A program made the translations under genes and the position numbers. Below are positions 8,014-14,982 of a stretch of DNA of 25,514 nucleotides, in pieces (position 1 is the first letter of the stretch; every line of letters begins with the position of its first letter). The stretch lies in IMG/VR virus record IMGVR_UViG_3300037116_000145, positions 1-25,514 of that record, one strand, 5' to 3'. This DNA comes from a virus. Below the pieces are notes generated by a model. That model was not told where the DNA came from. It made no database searches and saw only the letters and a program-made list of their open reading frames with translations.

Positions 8014-8690
8014 TGGTAGCTCCCAAATTGCGAGGCGTTGTGGTCTGCGGCGTACCACCTAAAGCCGGTCTTTTTAAGGAGCGGCTCAACGCGCGCCATC
8101 ATATTTACCTCAAACGGAACTTGCTTCATCACGCGAATATATATCTTAGTCATCGCCTGCATGCACTCAACGAGACAACGCATATCCTTACGCGGCACGA
8201 CCATAAGCGACCCGAGAAAGCGCCAGCTTGGATAATCATCTGAAACCGGATCAACAGTCGCCGGCCAGCACCCGGGAAACGTGAAGTCATCCCTACGGAC
8301 ACGATGCAGGAAGGCGCGGATTACTTCTGCGTTCATACCGGGCTGCGAAAATACCCCATAATCGACCCAGATAAACGTGTCAGTATCTTGGTCCTCTTCG
8401 GATGCCCTCCGCAGCCATTCAAACTTCTGGTGCTGGATACAATGAAATTCTAGGCTGTTCTTTTGCGGGTTGTCGGCTTTAGCCCATGTTAGCGGCGGCT
8501 GCATCGGAGGCAGGCTCTCGATGAACTTGGTCAACCACAGATCGCCGACGCGCTCATAGTAGACCGCAAGGGGATGATCGCCAAGTGCATCGCTCAACCG
8601 CTGGCCAAGCTTCTCGTATGCGGCCGGCGAGCGCGTGTGATCTTCTAATCTTACATAACCGGTCACAACTCTGGTCTTTAGCTTTCCCAT
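8010..8690 (-). CDS. HtrL/YibB-like putative glycosyltransferase
   Basis: A 226-residue protein starting TRVVTGYVRLEDHTR, with KNSLEFHCIQHQKFEWL in the middle and DTFIWVDYGVF near residue 110. The opening VTG segment, the HQKF-type helix and the FIWVDxG motif recall HtrL/YibB proteins, found in lipopolysaccharide and capsule loci and believed to have a GT-A-like fold. The match is by memory of motifs and is moderate. The ATG overlaps the end of the large fusion gene by 13 bases, and the stop overlaps the dehydratase start by 4 bases, which ties it to the cassette. Confidence 0.5.
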   Translation of the reverse strand: MGKLKTRVVTGYVRLEDHTRSPAAYEKLGQRLSDALGDHPLAVYYERVGDLWLTKFIESLPPMQPPLTWAKADNPQKNSLEFHCIQHQKFEWLRRASEEDQDTDTFIWVDYGVFSQPGMNAEVIRAFLHRVRRDDFTFPGCWPATVDPVSDDYPSWRFLGSLMVVPRKDMRCLVECMQAMTKIYIRVMKQVPFEVNMMARVEPLLKKTGFRWYAADHNASQFGSYQ

Positions 8691-10678
8691 AGCATTCTCT
8701 CGATCGCTTTGTGGTTTATTTTACCGATGCGCGCCGAGCTATCCTTGTGACCATACGATATCACAATATCCGACGTGGACGGGTGCCAGCACATGCCGGC
8801 AGCAAACTCGATCTCTTTGTCCTCGAACACGAACGGCTTCGTAATCTTCAAAATCTTAAATCCAGGGTCCATGGACACGAACCGGTGCGAGTAGTAGCGC
8901 ACCTGCGTACCTGGGATGAACCGCGCTTCGTGAACTAGGCAAAGACGTTTACCCTGGAAGCAAATTACCTGCGAGCCACCGCTGAGGTTGCCAACGTCGT
9001 ATGGCACGTCAACCTTTGCGATGGTTTGTCCCGAGTGATCGACCACTTCACCAAGGCGATACAAAAACCGCAGTGGCCCGTTGTGGTCAGCATAAGGTTC
9101 AATTGGCATCCAGTTTTTCTCGTAAAGCCGCAGCGTGCGCACCATGCGTTTAACGTCGGTCAGATACCGCGGATTGTCGCTGTCGCCGCGCTCGATGCGC
9201 GCTATAACTTGCTCGCACATGCCCTCGACGTTCATTTCCCGTACGCACGCCGATATACAGAGATCGCCGCGGAACGAGAACAGCCGCATGTCCTCAAAGC
9301 CTATAACCGCGCCAAACAGTGGCGCGGGCGAATTACCGGGCGGTAACACTTCCACCGGCGCGCCCACGATATCAAGATCATCGTTCAAACGAGCGAGGAA
9401 GTTTCGCGTTCGTATCGGGTTCTCGGCATTCAATTCACCCATGGGCTTGTCACTGATGAAGTACCTGCCCATAAGGTCCATCTTATAATTCACACAGCGG
9501 ATGATAGCATACAGCTTATCGTCATGCTGCGTCACCGACGGGTTCATCGCCGTGTAACCCTCGGACGCCTGAAAGTTGATCAGCTTGGTCTCGAACGCCG
9601 GCAGCTTGTCCATGTAGTGATAGATATTCGTGCGAGCCAGATCGCGTGATGCCCCATAAGGACCCGCTTTGAGTGTCAATTCGTTGCAAACCTTGAAACC
9701 GTTCTCGCGCTCAGCAGGATCATAGAACGCGCATATAGCGTACTCGTCCTTTAGGCCGCACTGCTGCATATAGTCATTGACGAACAGGCTATCCTTGGAT
9801 GGAGGAATATCCATGCCCGGTTTGGAGTACAGCAGCGACGTGTGATTTTCGCCCTTCTCGCGGAAGTGCTTAGCCAGATCGAACAGCGTCTCTGGGCGCG
9901 ACGGCCGCAAGTTATACGCAATCTGCATGTTGCGTATAAAGCCCGCTTCGTTCTTCAATTCTAAGAGGCACTGGGCGTAGTTTTGCTGGGCGCTCCAGAC
10001 TTCTTCGTCCCAGCCTCCCGCTTCGACGCGCCTCTTGTACCACGTGGCCGCATCGTTCGGCCGTCCCGCGTCACGAAAGGACTGGGCGAGGTAGTACATG
10101 TATCGCGCGTTGGCCGGTTCTTTACGGAGCCCTTCTTTGAGCAGCTTGATATCTCGTTTGAACTTGTTGGGGCGGTTGGCGCCGTCAGCGTGGTCGAGGA
10201 AGCCCGCTTTCGTAGGTGGGACTGTATCCACCATAGCGCTGTCATAATACTCGTGCGTACAGCCACGATAGACCCCTTTATCTTGCACAGAAACAAGTCT
10301 AGTATTATTGTAAACTACTGCTCCAGCGCGTTGATACATACCATAGACTGGTGCAGTTAAGTTACTGGCCCAAGTCTTGTCTAAAGCGCCCAACTCCATG
10401 TCGGCGTCGACAAGCAGAATATAGTCAAAGCCACCCATCGCTCTTGCATCAGCTAGAGCAAAGTTACGCGCCTGTGACCAGTCTATGAACTCACAATGCG
10501 AAATGCGCCCCGGAACGCCCGCATCGGCAAAAAACTTTTCTATCTTAGTAACCGTGTAGTCTGTGCTGCCTGTATCTGTTATAGCCCAGCAACTAATATA
10601 TGGAAGCACAGATTTAAGCATGCGCTCGATGCGCGCGCTTTCATCTTTGACAATGGAATTTAGGCAGAGACGAGACAT
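8678..10678 (-). CDS. GT2 glycosyltransferase fused to TPR and GH130-like propeller
   Basis: A 666-residue multidomain protein. Residues 1-165 form a GT2 domain: NSIVKDE near the start, DTGSTD at 35-40, DWSQARNFA at 66-74 and the metal-binding DADME at 91-95. Residues about 175-280 are helical repeats of TPR type (LLKEGLRKEPANARYMYYLAQ). Residues about 370-660 are strand-rich and contain GFEDMRLF at 460-467, the GxEDPR-type motif of five-bladed propeller glycosidases and phosphorylases (GH130 group), and a C-terminal IEFAAGMCWHP that resembles the closing blade of the same group. GT2-TPR proteins include enzymes that glycosylate peptides. AGGAA precedes the ATG. It is the first gene of the coupled sugar cassette. 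Whether the propeller is catalytic or only binds glycan is open. Confidence 0.8.
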   Translation of the reverse strand: MSRLCLNSIVKDESARIERMLKSVLPYISCWAITDTGSTDYTVTKIEKFFADAGVPGRISHCEFIDWSQARNFALADARAMGGFDYILLVDADMELGALDKTWASNLTAPVYGMYQRAGAVVYNNTRLVSVQDKGVYRGCTHEYYDSAMVDTVPPTKAGFLDHADGANRPNKFKRDIKLLKEGLRKEPANARYMYYLAQSFRDAGRPNDAATWYKRRVEAGGWDEEVWSAQQNYAQCLLELKNEAGFIRNMQIAYNLRPSRPETLFDLAKHFREKGENHTSLLYSKPGMDIPPSKDSLFVNDYMQQCGLKDEYAICAFYDPAERENGFKVCNELTLKAGPYGASRDLARTNIYHYMDKLPAFETKLINFQASEGYTAMNPSVTQHDDKLYAIIRCVNYKMDLMGRYFISDKPMGELNAENPIRTRNFLARLNDDLDIVGAPVEVLPPGNSPAPLFGAVIGFEDMRLFSFRGDLCISACVREMNVEGMCEQVIARIERGDSDNPRYLTDVKRMVRTLRLYEKNWMPIEPYADHNGPLRFLYRLGEVVDHSGQTIAKVDVPYDVGNLSGGSQVICFQGKRLCLVHEARFIPGTQVRYYSHRFVSMDPGFKILKITKPFVFEDKEIEFAAGMCWHPSTSDIVISYGHKDSSARIGKINHKAIERMLWES

Positions 10679-10686
10679 GGGGGTTC

Positions 10687-10719
10687 CTCGTGCTGCGGTT
10701 TTTTAGATCACAGCACGAG
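10687..10719. promoter_or_regulatory. Perfect 9-bp inverted repeat ahead of the GT2 fusion gene
   Basis: CTCGTGCTG at 10687-10695 and CAGCACGAG at 10711-10719 are perfect complements around a 15-nt loop. It lies between a collagen-like gene and the GT2 fusion gene. On the leftward RNA the second arm ends inside the GAGGAA ribosome site of the fusion gene, so the hairpin could limit its translation. There is no T-tract on either side, so a terminator is unlikely. Confidence 0.5.
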
Positions 10720-10732
10720 AAAAGTCAAGCGA

Positions 10733-11341
10733 TTATCCGCCGCCGACTACACCGGGCGAGATCAAGATCGCCGGACCCGTGAACCCAAGAGCCGGCGACC
10801 ACCAAACTGCGCCAGGAATTTGCGGATCGACAGTCGGCATCTGAAAAGTCGTGTTCACGACTGCGCCAGGATTACCTTGAGCACCAACGACACCAGCAAC
10901 GCCAGTGGGGCCAGCAACACCGGTGTTACCATGGAAGCCGGTCGGACCAGTCGGGCCGCCTACGCCAGTCGGACCAGTGATACCGGTCACGCCTGTCGGG
11001 CCGGTCGGGCCCGTCCAAGTCGACGGACCAGCAATGCCAGTGCCACCGGCAGAGCCGGTTATGCCTGACGGACCAGTGGGGCCAGTCGGGCCAACGGCAC
11101 CAAGATTACCAACTGGACCAGTCGGGCCAGTATTTCCCGGAGGGCCGCCTGCGGGACCAACAGGACCCACGCCAGTCGCACCCGTCGCGCCAGTATTGCC
11201 CGTAGCACCTGCGGGGCCAACGGCGCCCGCGGGACCCGTGATACCGCTGTTGATCGCGTGCGCAGCCTGCTGGAGGATGCTCGGGATCAAACCGTCATCA
11301 TACGTGTCCGGTGCTGTGGTCGGGTCTGGAGTGATTGCCAT
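10733..11341 (-). CDS. Collagen-like fibre protein 3
   Basis: A 202-residue protein. The start at 11341 (MAITPD) follows GGGGACC and lies one base after the preceding stop. After an N-terminal helix ([11 protein letters not shown]), residues about 34-155 are Gly-X-Y triplets, many of them GPT or GAT, which form a collagen triple helix in phage and bacterial fibres. A non-collagen C-terminal cap follows, with [19 protein letters not shown]. The cap and the N-terminal helix resemble those of the two proteins encoded just upstream, so these are paralogues. Likely a virion surface fibre or fibrous tail part; the Thr-rich Y positions are candidate glycosylation sites given the neighbouring sugar genes (inference). 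Confidence 0.85.
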   Translation of the reverse strand: MAITPDPTTAPDTYDDGLIPSILQQAAHAINSGITGPAGAVGPAGATGNTGATGATGVGPVGPAGGPPGNTGPTGPVGNLGAVGPTGPTGPSGITGSAGGTGIAGPSTWTGPTGPTGVTGITGPTGVGGPTGPTGFHGNTGVAGPTGVAGVVGAQGNPGAVVNTTFQMPTVDPQIPGAVWWSPALGFTGPAILISPGVVGGG

Positions 11342-11342
11342 C

Positions 11343-11948
11343 TTAGGTCCCCGGTCCATGCGATACGGTCAGAATGCCGCCATTGCTCCAAAGCTGGCCA
11401 GTAACGCCAGGGCTGGTTGTCTGTGGCGTGAAGACACTAACATTCACGCCCGTGTTGCCGGCAATGCCGGTCGCCCCTACGGCGCCAGTCGGGCCAGTTG
11501 CACCGGCGAAACCTGCCGATCCAGTCGGCCCAGTAAAGCCCGCGGGACCTGAGAAGCCTTTTGCGCCCTGAGAGGGGCCTTGCGGACCCGCCGCGCCTGT
11601 GGCGCCAGACACGCCGCCAGTAGGCGGGGGCGGTCCAACCTGTCCAGTTGGGCCGGCAGTGCCAGTCTGGCCGGGCGCTCCCTGTAAGCCGAGACCACCG
11701 GTAGCGCCTTGAGCACCAGAGGGGCCTGTGGGCCCCAGAGGACCAAGTACACCACCAGCTTGGCCAGTAGGGCCAGTGATACCTGTCGGGCCAGTCGGAC
11801 CTTTCGATCCACCGGCCGCACCCGTAGGACCAGCAGGGCCAGTCGAGCCACCTACAGTGCCGCTGTTAAGCGCGTCGACCAGGAACTTGAGGTAGCGCCC
11901 CCAAAAGTTAATGTCGGCATTGTGAACTTCTGGGACATTATAGGCCAT
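11343..11948 (-). CDS. Collagen-like fibre protein 2
   Basis: A 201-residue protein with an N-terminal segment [16 protein letters not shown], then about 125 residues of Gly-X-Y triplets (GPTGPTG is frequent), and a C-terminal cap [20 protein letters not shown]. The cap is nearly the same as that of the preceding protein, which shows a gene duplication. GGGGACG precedes the ATG, and the upstream stop is two bases away. Likely trimeric fibre; location in the virion is inferred from the phage context. Confidence 0.85.
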   Translation of the reverse strand: MAYNVPEVHNADINFWGRYLKFLVDALNSGTVGGSTGPAGPTGAAGGSKGPTGPTGITGPTGQAGGVLGPLGPTGPSGAQGATGGLGLQGAPGQTGTAGPTGQVGPPPPTGGVSGATGAAGPQGPSQGAKGFSGPAGFTGPTGSAGFAGATGPTGAVGATGIAGNTGVNVSVFTPQTTSPGVTGQLWSNGGILTVSHGPGT

Positions 11949-11950
11949 GA

Positions 11951-12607
11951 TTACGTCCCCGGTCCCTGTGAAATCGTCAGAACGCCGTTCTTATTCCAGA
12001 CCTGTCCGGTCGCGCCACCGGTTACACCAGGGCTCGACGTCGGGGGAATGAGCAGTGTGGTGTACGTGCCAGTCGGTCCTATCGGACCAGTCGCGCCCGC
12101 GAGCGCGCTCTGCGGACCAGCCAAACCCGTTACGCCTGTGGGACCAGTCGGACCCGTGTTGCCAGTGGGGCCAGTCGATCCGGCAGCACCGGTAGCCGCG
12201 CCAGTAGGGCCAGACGGACCAGTACCAGCATTGGCTAGACCTTGCGGACCCGCGGCGCCGGCAGGTCCTTGGTTGCCGGTAATGCCAGTCGCACCTGTGT
12301 TACCAGTCGCACCTTTGGTGCCGACGTATCCTTGGTTGCCCTGCGCTCCAGTCCCATACCCGAAGGGGCCTGTGTTTCCTGTGGGGCCGGGACCAGCGGG
12401 GCCAGTCGGACCCGTGCTAACCGAACCAGTGTTGCCCACCGGGCCTGTCAAGCCGCCAACCAGCGCACCGGTGGGGCCTGTCCCCCCTATAAGAACGCCG
12501 GCATCGATCGAGGAAACGACGTTAGCCAAAACAGGACCGATCGCGTTACGGTCATAGTCGCCATTGGGAGCGGACAAGAGGCCAGTTGCGCCGGTGAAGC
12601 CAGCCAT
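11951..12607 (-). CDS. Collagen-like fibre protein 1
   Basis: A 218-residue protein. The N-terminal segment [14 protein letters not shown] is followed by collagen-like triplets from about residue 40 to 175, rich in GPT and GNT, and by the cap [19 protein letters not shown] that ends [13 protein letters not shown] lies upstream of the ATG. It is the first of three tandem collagen-like genes and follows the sulfotransferase gene by 30 bases. Confidence 0.85.
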   Translation of the reverse strand: MAGFTGATGLLSAPNGDYDRNAIGPVLANVVSSIDAGVLIGGTGPTGALVGGLTGPVGNTGSVSTGPTGPAGPGPTGNTGPFGYGTGAQGNQGYVGTKGATGNTGATGITGNQGPAGAAGPQGLANAGTGPSGPTGAATGAAGSTGPTGNTGPTGPTGVTGLAGPQSALAGATGPIGPTGTYTTLLIPPTSSPGVTGGATGQVWNKNGVLTISQGPGT

Positions 12608-12637
12608 GTGGAGCGTCCTTCAAATATAAAGTGAACC

Positions 12638-13435
12638 CTACGGCGCAGGAGTTACCGGTTTATTAAGCCAGAATGGTTTTGGCAGTGAGTTGAAAATGTC
12701 GGGCGGCAAAACCGTGTCCCGCGGCTCATACACAACTTTTTTCTTAAGGTTATGTAAGCCGGGCGTCGACAGGTCCTTATCAAAGGTTGCTGCACCAGGG
12801 ATCGGTTCGATATTGTCAAAGTCGTAGGCAAACGGCTCAAGTTCCAAAGCCAAATGGAGATCGCGCATTATATCGACCGGGAACCGTGCAAGATCGTCAT
12901 ATGTGATCAAGAGCAGGCGGTTCTTGTGCGGACCATAGAATGCTTCGCGTAGCGAGTTGTACGCGAAGCCAAACACAGCATCAGGCTTCATATACATCCT
13001 GACACGATCATAAATGTTAAGGTTGGTCTGGCCATTAAGTATCGCGCCAGTGCCCAAAGGGTCCTTCTCGCGCAAGTACTCTAGACTGTCGATGATCGCG
13101 GCCGGTGCGCGAACGCAGCATATAACTTTACACTCAGGAAATAGCTCCATGAGCAGTGGCATATTAGCGGTCCACCGGCGATTGTTGTCAAACACGACCC
13201 GCGGCGCGCCTTTATAATAGGCGTGAAAAACAGCGCGCAGCATGTCGGCGCGCTGTTCGGGCGTAATGAAACTGGCCCCCTCATTGTCATGGCCGATCGC
13301 TTGCTGGAGCGTAGTAATAGCATAGCCTACCGGCGTCTGAATGCTAGCAATGAACTCAGGGTTCTGACACAAGATCGACGCTAGCAGTGTAGACCCACTG
13401 CGCGGCAGGCCGCTTATAAAGTGCACTTCTTCCAT
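12638..13435 (-). CDS. PAPS-dependent sulfotransferase
   Basis: A 265-residue enzyme of the sulfotransferase superfamily, which moves sulfate from PAPS to a hydroxyl group, often on a sugar or tyrosine. The 5'-phosphosulfate loop is FISGLPRSGSTLL (residues 6-18), and the 3'-phosphate-binding strand and helix are VICCVRAPAAIIDS (104-117), with Arg109 and Ser117 in the expected places. Length and motifs suit the Sulfotransfer_3 type. AGGA precedes the ATG 3 bases after the previous stop. It sits between the beta-rich fibre gene and the collagen-like genes, so a fibre glycan or fibre residue is the likely target (inference). No sulfate-activation genes are in the window; PAPS must come from the host. 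Confidence 0.85.
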   Translation of the reverse strand: MEEVHFISGLPRSGSTLLASILCQNPEFIASIQTPVGYAITTLQQAIGHDNEGASFITPEQRADMLRAVFHAYYKGAPRVVFDNNRRWTANMPLLMELFPECKVICCVRAPAAIIDSLEYLREKDPLGTGAILNGQTNLNIYDRVRMYMKPDAVFGFAYNSLREAFYGPHKNRLLLITYDDLARFPVDIMRDLHLALELEPFAYDFDNIEPIPGAATFDKDLSTPGLHNLKKKVVYEPRDTVLPPDIFNSLPKPFWLNKPVTPAP

Positions 13436-13438
13436 GGG

Positions 13439-14746
13439 TTATCCTGTTAGGTACCACGTACTTGCTGAGACATTGTACGTTAGCGCAAATACAGTGCCGG
13501 CAGGAAATGTAGAGGGCGCCCCTATGACTGTACCGCCAGAAAAAGTTAATCCGGCAATGTTATAGCTGCTGACATTTGAGAACGCAATACGGGGTCCTTG
13601 TATGGTGTAGTTGGAGAAGGACGGGGCAAGCGTAAGAATGGACATTGACGGCAACGCCACAGTGAGGGACGTTAGCGCACTGGATGGATTAAGAACGACG
13701 ATGGAGTTTTGTGGCGCTACCGTTACAGTGCCGCCACTCGTTGGTACTTCAATAAGATCAGTGACCATATTGAAGCAAGAGGTAAGATCGCATAGCCCAC
13801 CGCCGCCGCCCGGCAAGCTGCTTAGAGCGACGGCCTGTAGGTCGATTACACTGCCCTTAACAGCTAACGCTCCTAAAGTCGCCGTCGCCGCTCCCGAGAA
13901 GCTGACGCCGGCTGACCCCAAGTAAATCTGTCCTATGTCTTCTGCGAACAGAAACGCGCCGGCGAACGAAGGCGCCCCAGACATTGTAACGCCGCCGTAA
14001 ATCTGACCAAACGAACCTTGTGTAGCCGCTATCCCCCAAAGAAATGTTCCGGTAAATGTTGCTTCAAACACATTTACGGTAGCGCCAGCGTTGCCAATTC
14101 CAACGGCACAGAAAGTAGGGCCGCCAGATGACGTGTTGCCTGTGAACAGAACGTCGCCAACCCATGTTCCAATGTTTATGACGCCGGCTGGGCAGAATGT
14201 TTCCAGGCACACGCCTACACCGTTATCAACTAGATTGATGCTGTCGATAAAGAGAGGCGCCCCCATCGCAAACGGAACCTGCGTGTTTCCGTCAGGTGTT
14301 CCATAGCAGAAATTGTAGCCTGTAGTAGTGCCAGAGCCTGAGCCGTATAGATAAACTCCGGAACCTCCAATCCATCCGTTAACTGCGAACAGGCTGTAAG
14401 GGCCAGCCCCAACACAGGTTATCTGGAGGCTGGATTGACCAAGATCGAGAGCGCCGGATAGATAGTTCCACGCGTACTGAAGGGTATTGAACGGACCGGC
14501 GCCAGGAGCGTCAACTCCTAAAACAGCATCAACGGTATAAGACGCGTTAGTGGTGAGCAGCGCGCGCCCAACAAAGGCCGAACCACTGCCCGTGGGGCCT
14601 GTCCCGCCCGCGCCCGTTCCACCACCGCCGCTAGCCGCGCCAGTTGGGCCGGTAGGGCCGGGTCCGCCCGCAACCGCACCAGCCTGAATGGCGTCCCAGC
14701 ACTGCTCAACAGCGCCACCAGGATAATACTGGTTAAGGCCAGCCAT
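13439..14746 (-). CDS. Beta-rich fibre/spike protein with a collagen-like neck
   Basis: A 435-residue protein. The N-terminal segment VEQCWDAIQAG resembles the N-terminal helices of the three collagen-like proteins and is followed by a short collagen-like neck (GPGPTGPTG to about residue 55). The rest is Gly/Ser/Thr-rich and strand-rich with repeated turns, consistent with a right-handed beta-helix or similar stacked fold, and ends in SASTWYLTG, a style common at the ends of phage fibres. No enzymatic motif is evident. It lies two bases after the preceding small gene. Likely a tail fibre or head decoration fibre that binds the host; specificity cannot be read from sequence. Confidence 0.7.
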   Translation of the reverse strand: MAGLNQYYPGGAVEQCWDAIQAGAVAGGPGPTGPTGAASGGGGTGAGGTGPTGSGSAFVGRALLTTNASYTVDAVLGVDAPGAGPFNTLQYAWNYLSGALDLGQSSLQITCVGAGPYSLFAVNGWIGGSGVYLYGSGSGTTTGYNFCYGTPDGNTQVPFAMGAPLFIDSINLVDNGVGVCLETFCPAGVINIGTWVGDVLFTGNTSSGGPTFCAVGIGNAGATVNVFEATFTGTFLWGIAATQGSFGQIYGGVTMSGAPSFAGAFLFAEDIGQIYLGSAGVSFSGAATATLGALAVKGSVIDLQAVALSSLPGGGGGLCDLTSCFNMVTDLIEVPTSGGTVTVAPQNSIVVLNPSSALTSLTVALPSMSILTLAPSFSNYTIQGPRIAFSNVSSYNIAGLTFSGGTVIGAPSTFPAGTVFALTYNVSASTWYLTG

Positions 14747-14748
14747 GA

Positions 14749-14982
14749 CTAGTCTTTCTTTATAAATTGCCCAGAAGCATTGCGCTCTAAAATAGCACTC
14801 GCCACGTCCCGACTAAGTTGCTTACCGGCGCTCTGATGCGGTACGGTGGACAAATCTTTGGGCGAGTTCAAAATAAGCGTAGCGCCCCGCATGAACTGGC
14901 CTTCTTGGCGCTTCAATGCCGCACGGAAAGCAGCAAGGCCGCTCATGTCATCGTTGTAGTGTCCGGGACGATCATGTGCCAT
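14749..14982 (-). CDS. Small unknown protein after the portal gene
   Basis: A 77-residue basic protein (MAHDRPGHYNDDMSG). Its ATG follows the portal stop with no gap, and GGAG lies inside the end of the portal gene, so the two are translationally coupled. The middle is helical, and the C-terminus ends ASGQFIKKD. No family recognised; head-tail connection is possible by position only. Confidence 0.65.
   Translation of the reverse strand: MAHDRPGHYNDDMSGLAAFRAALKRQEGQFMRGATLILNSPKDLSTVPHQSAGKQLSRDVASAILERNASGQFIKKD

Noticed and set aside
10687-10719. Intrinsic terminator between the collagen-like and sugar genes
   Set aside because: The stem is present but no T-tract follows on either strand.
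10850-12480. Regularly spaced short repeats that might suggest a CRISPR array
   Set aside because: The repeats are variable GGNCCNGTNGG-type codon repeats inside collagen genes, in frame throughout and without unique spacers.
10905-12557. Long rightward frames opposite the collagen-like genes, coding for repeated PVGPVGP
   Set aside because: They are mirror images of Gly-X-Y codon repeats on the other strand; no ribosome sites, and the leftward frames have proper caps and starts.
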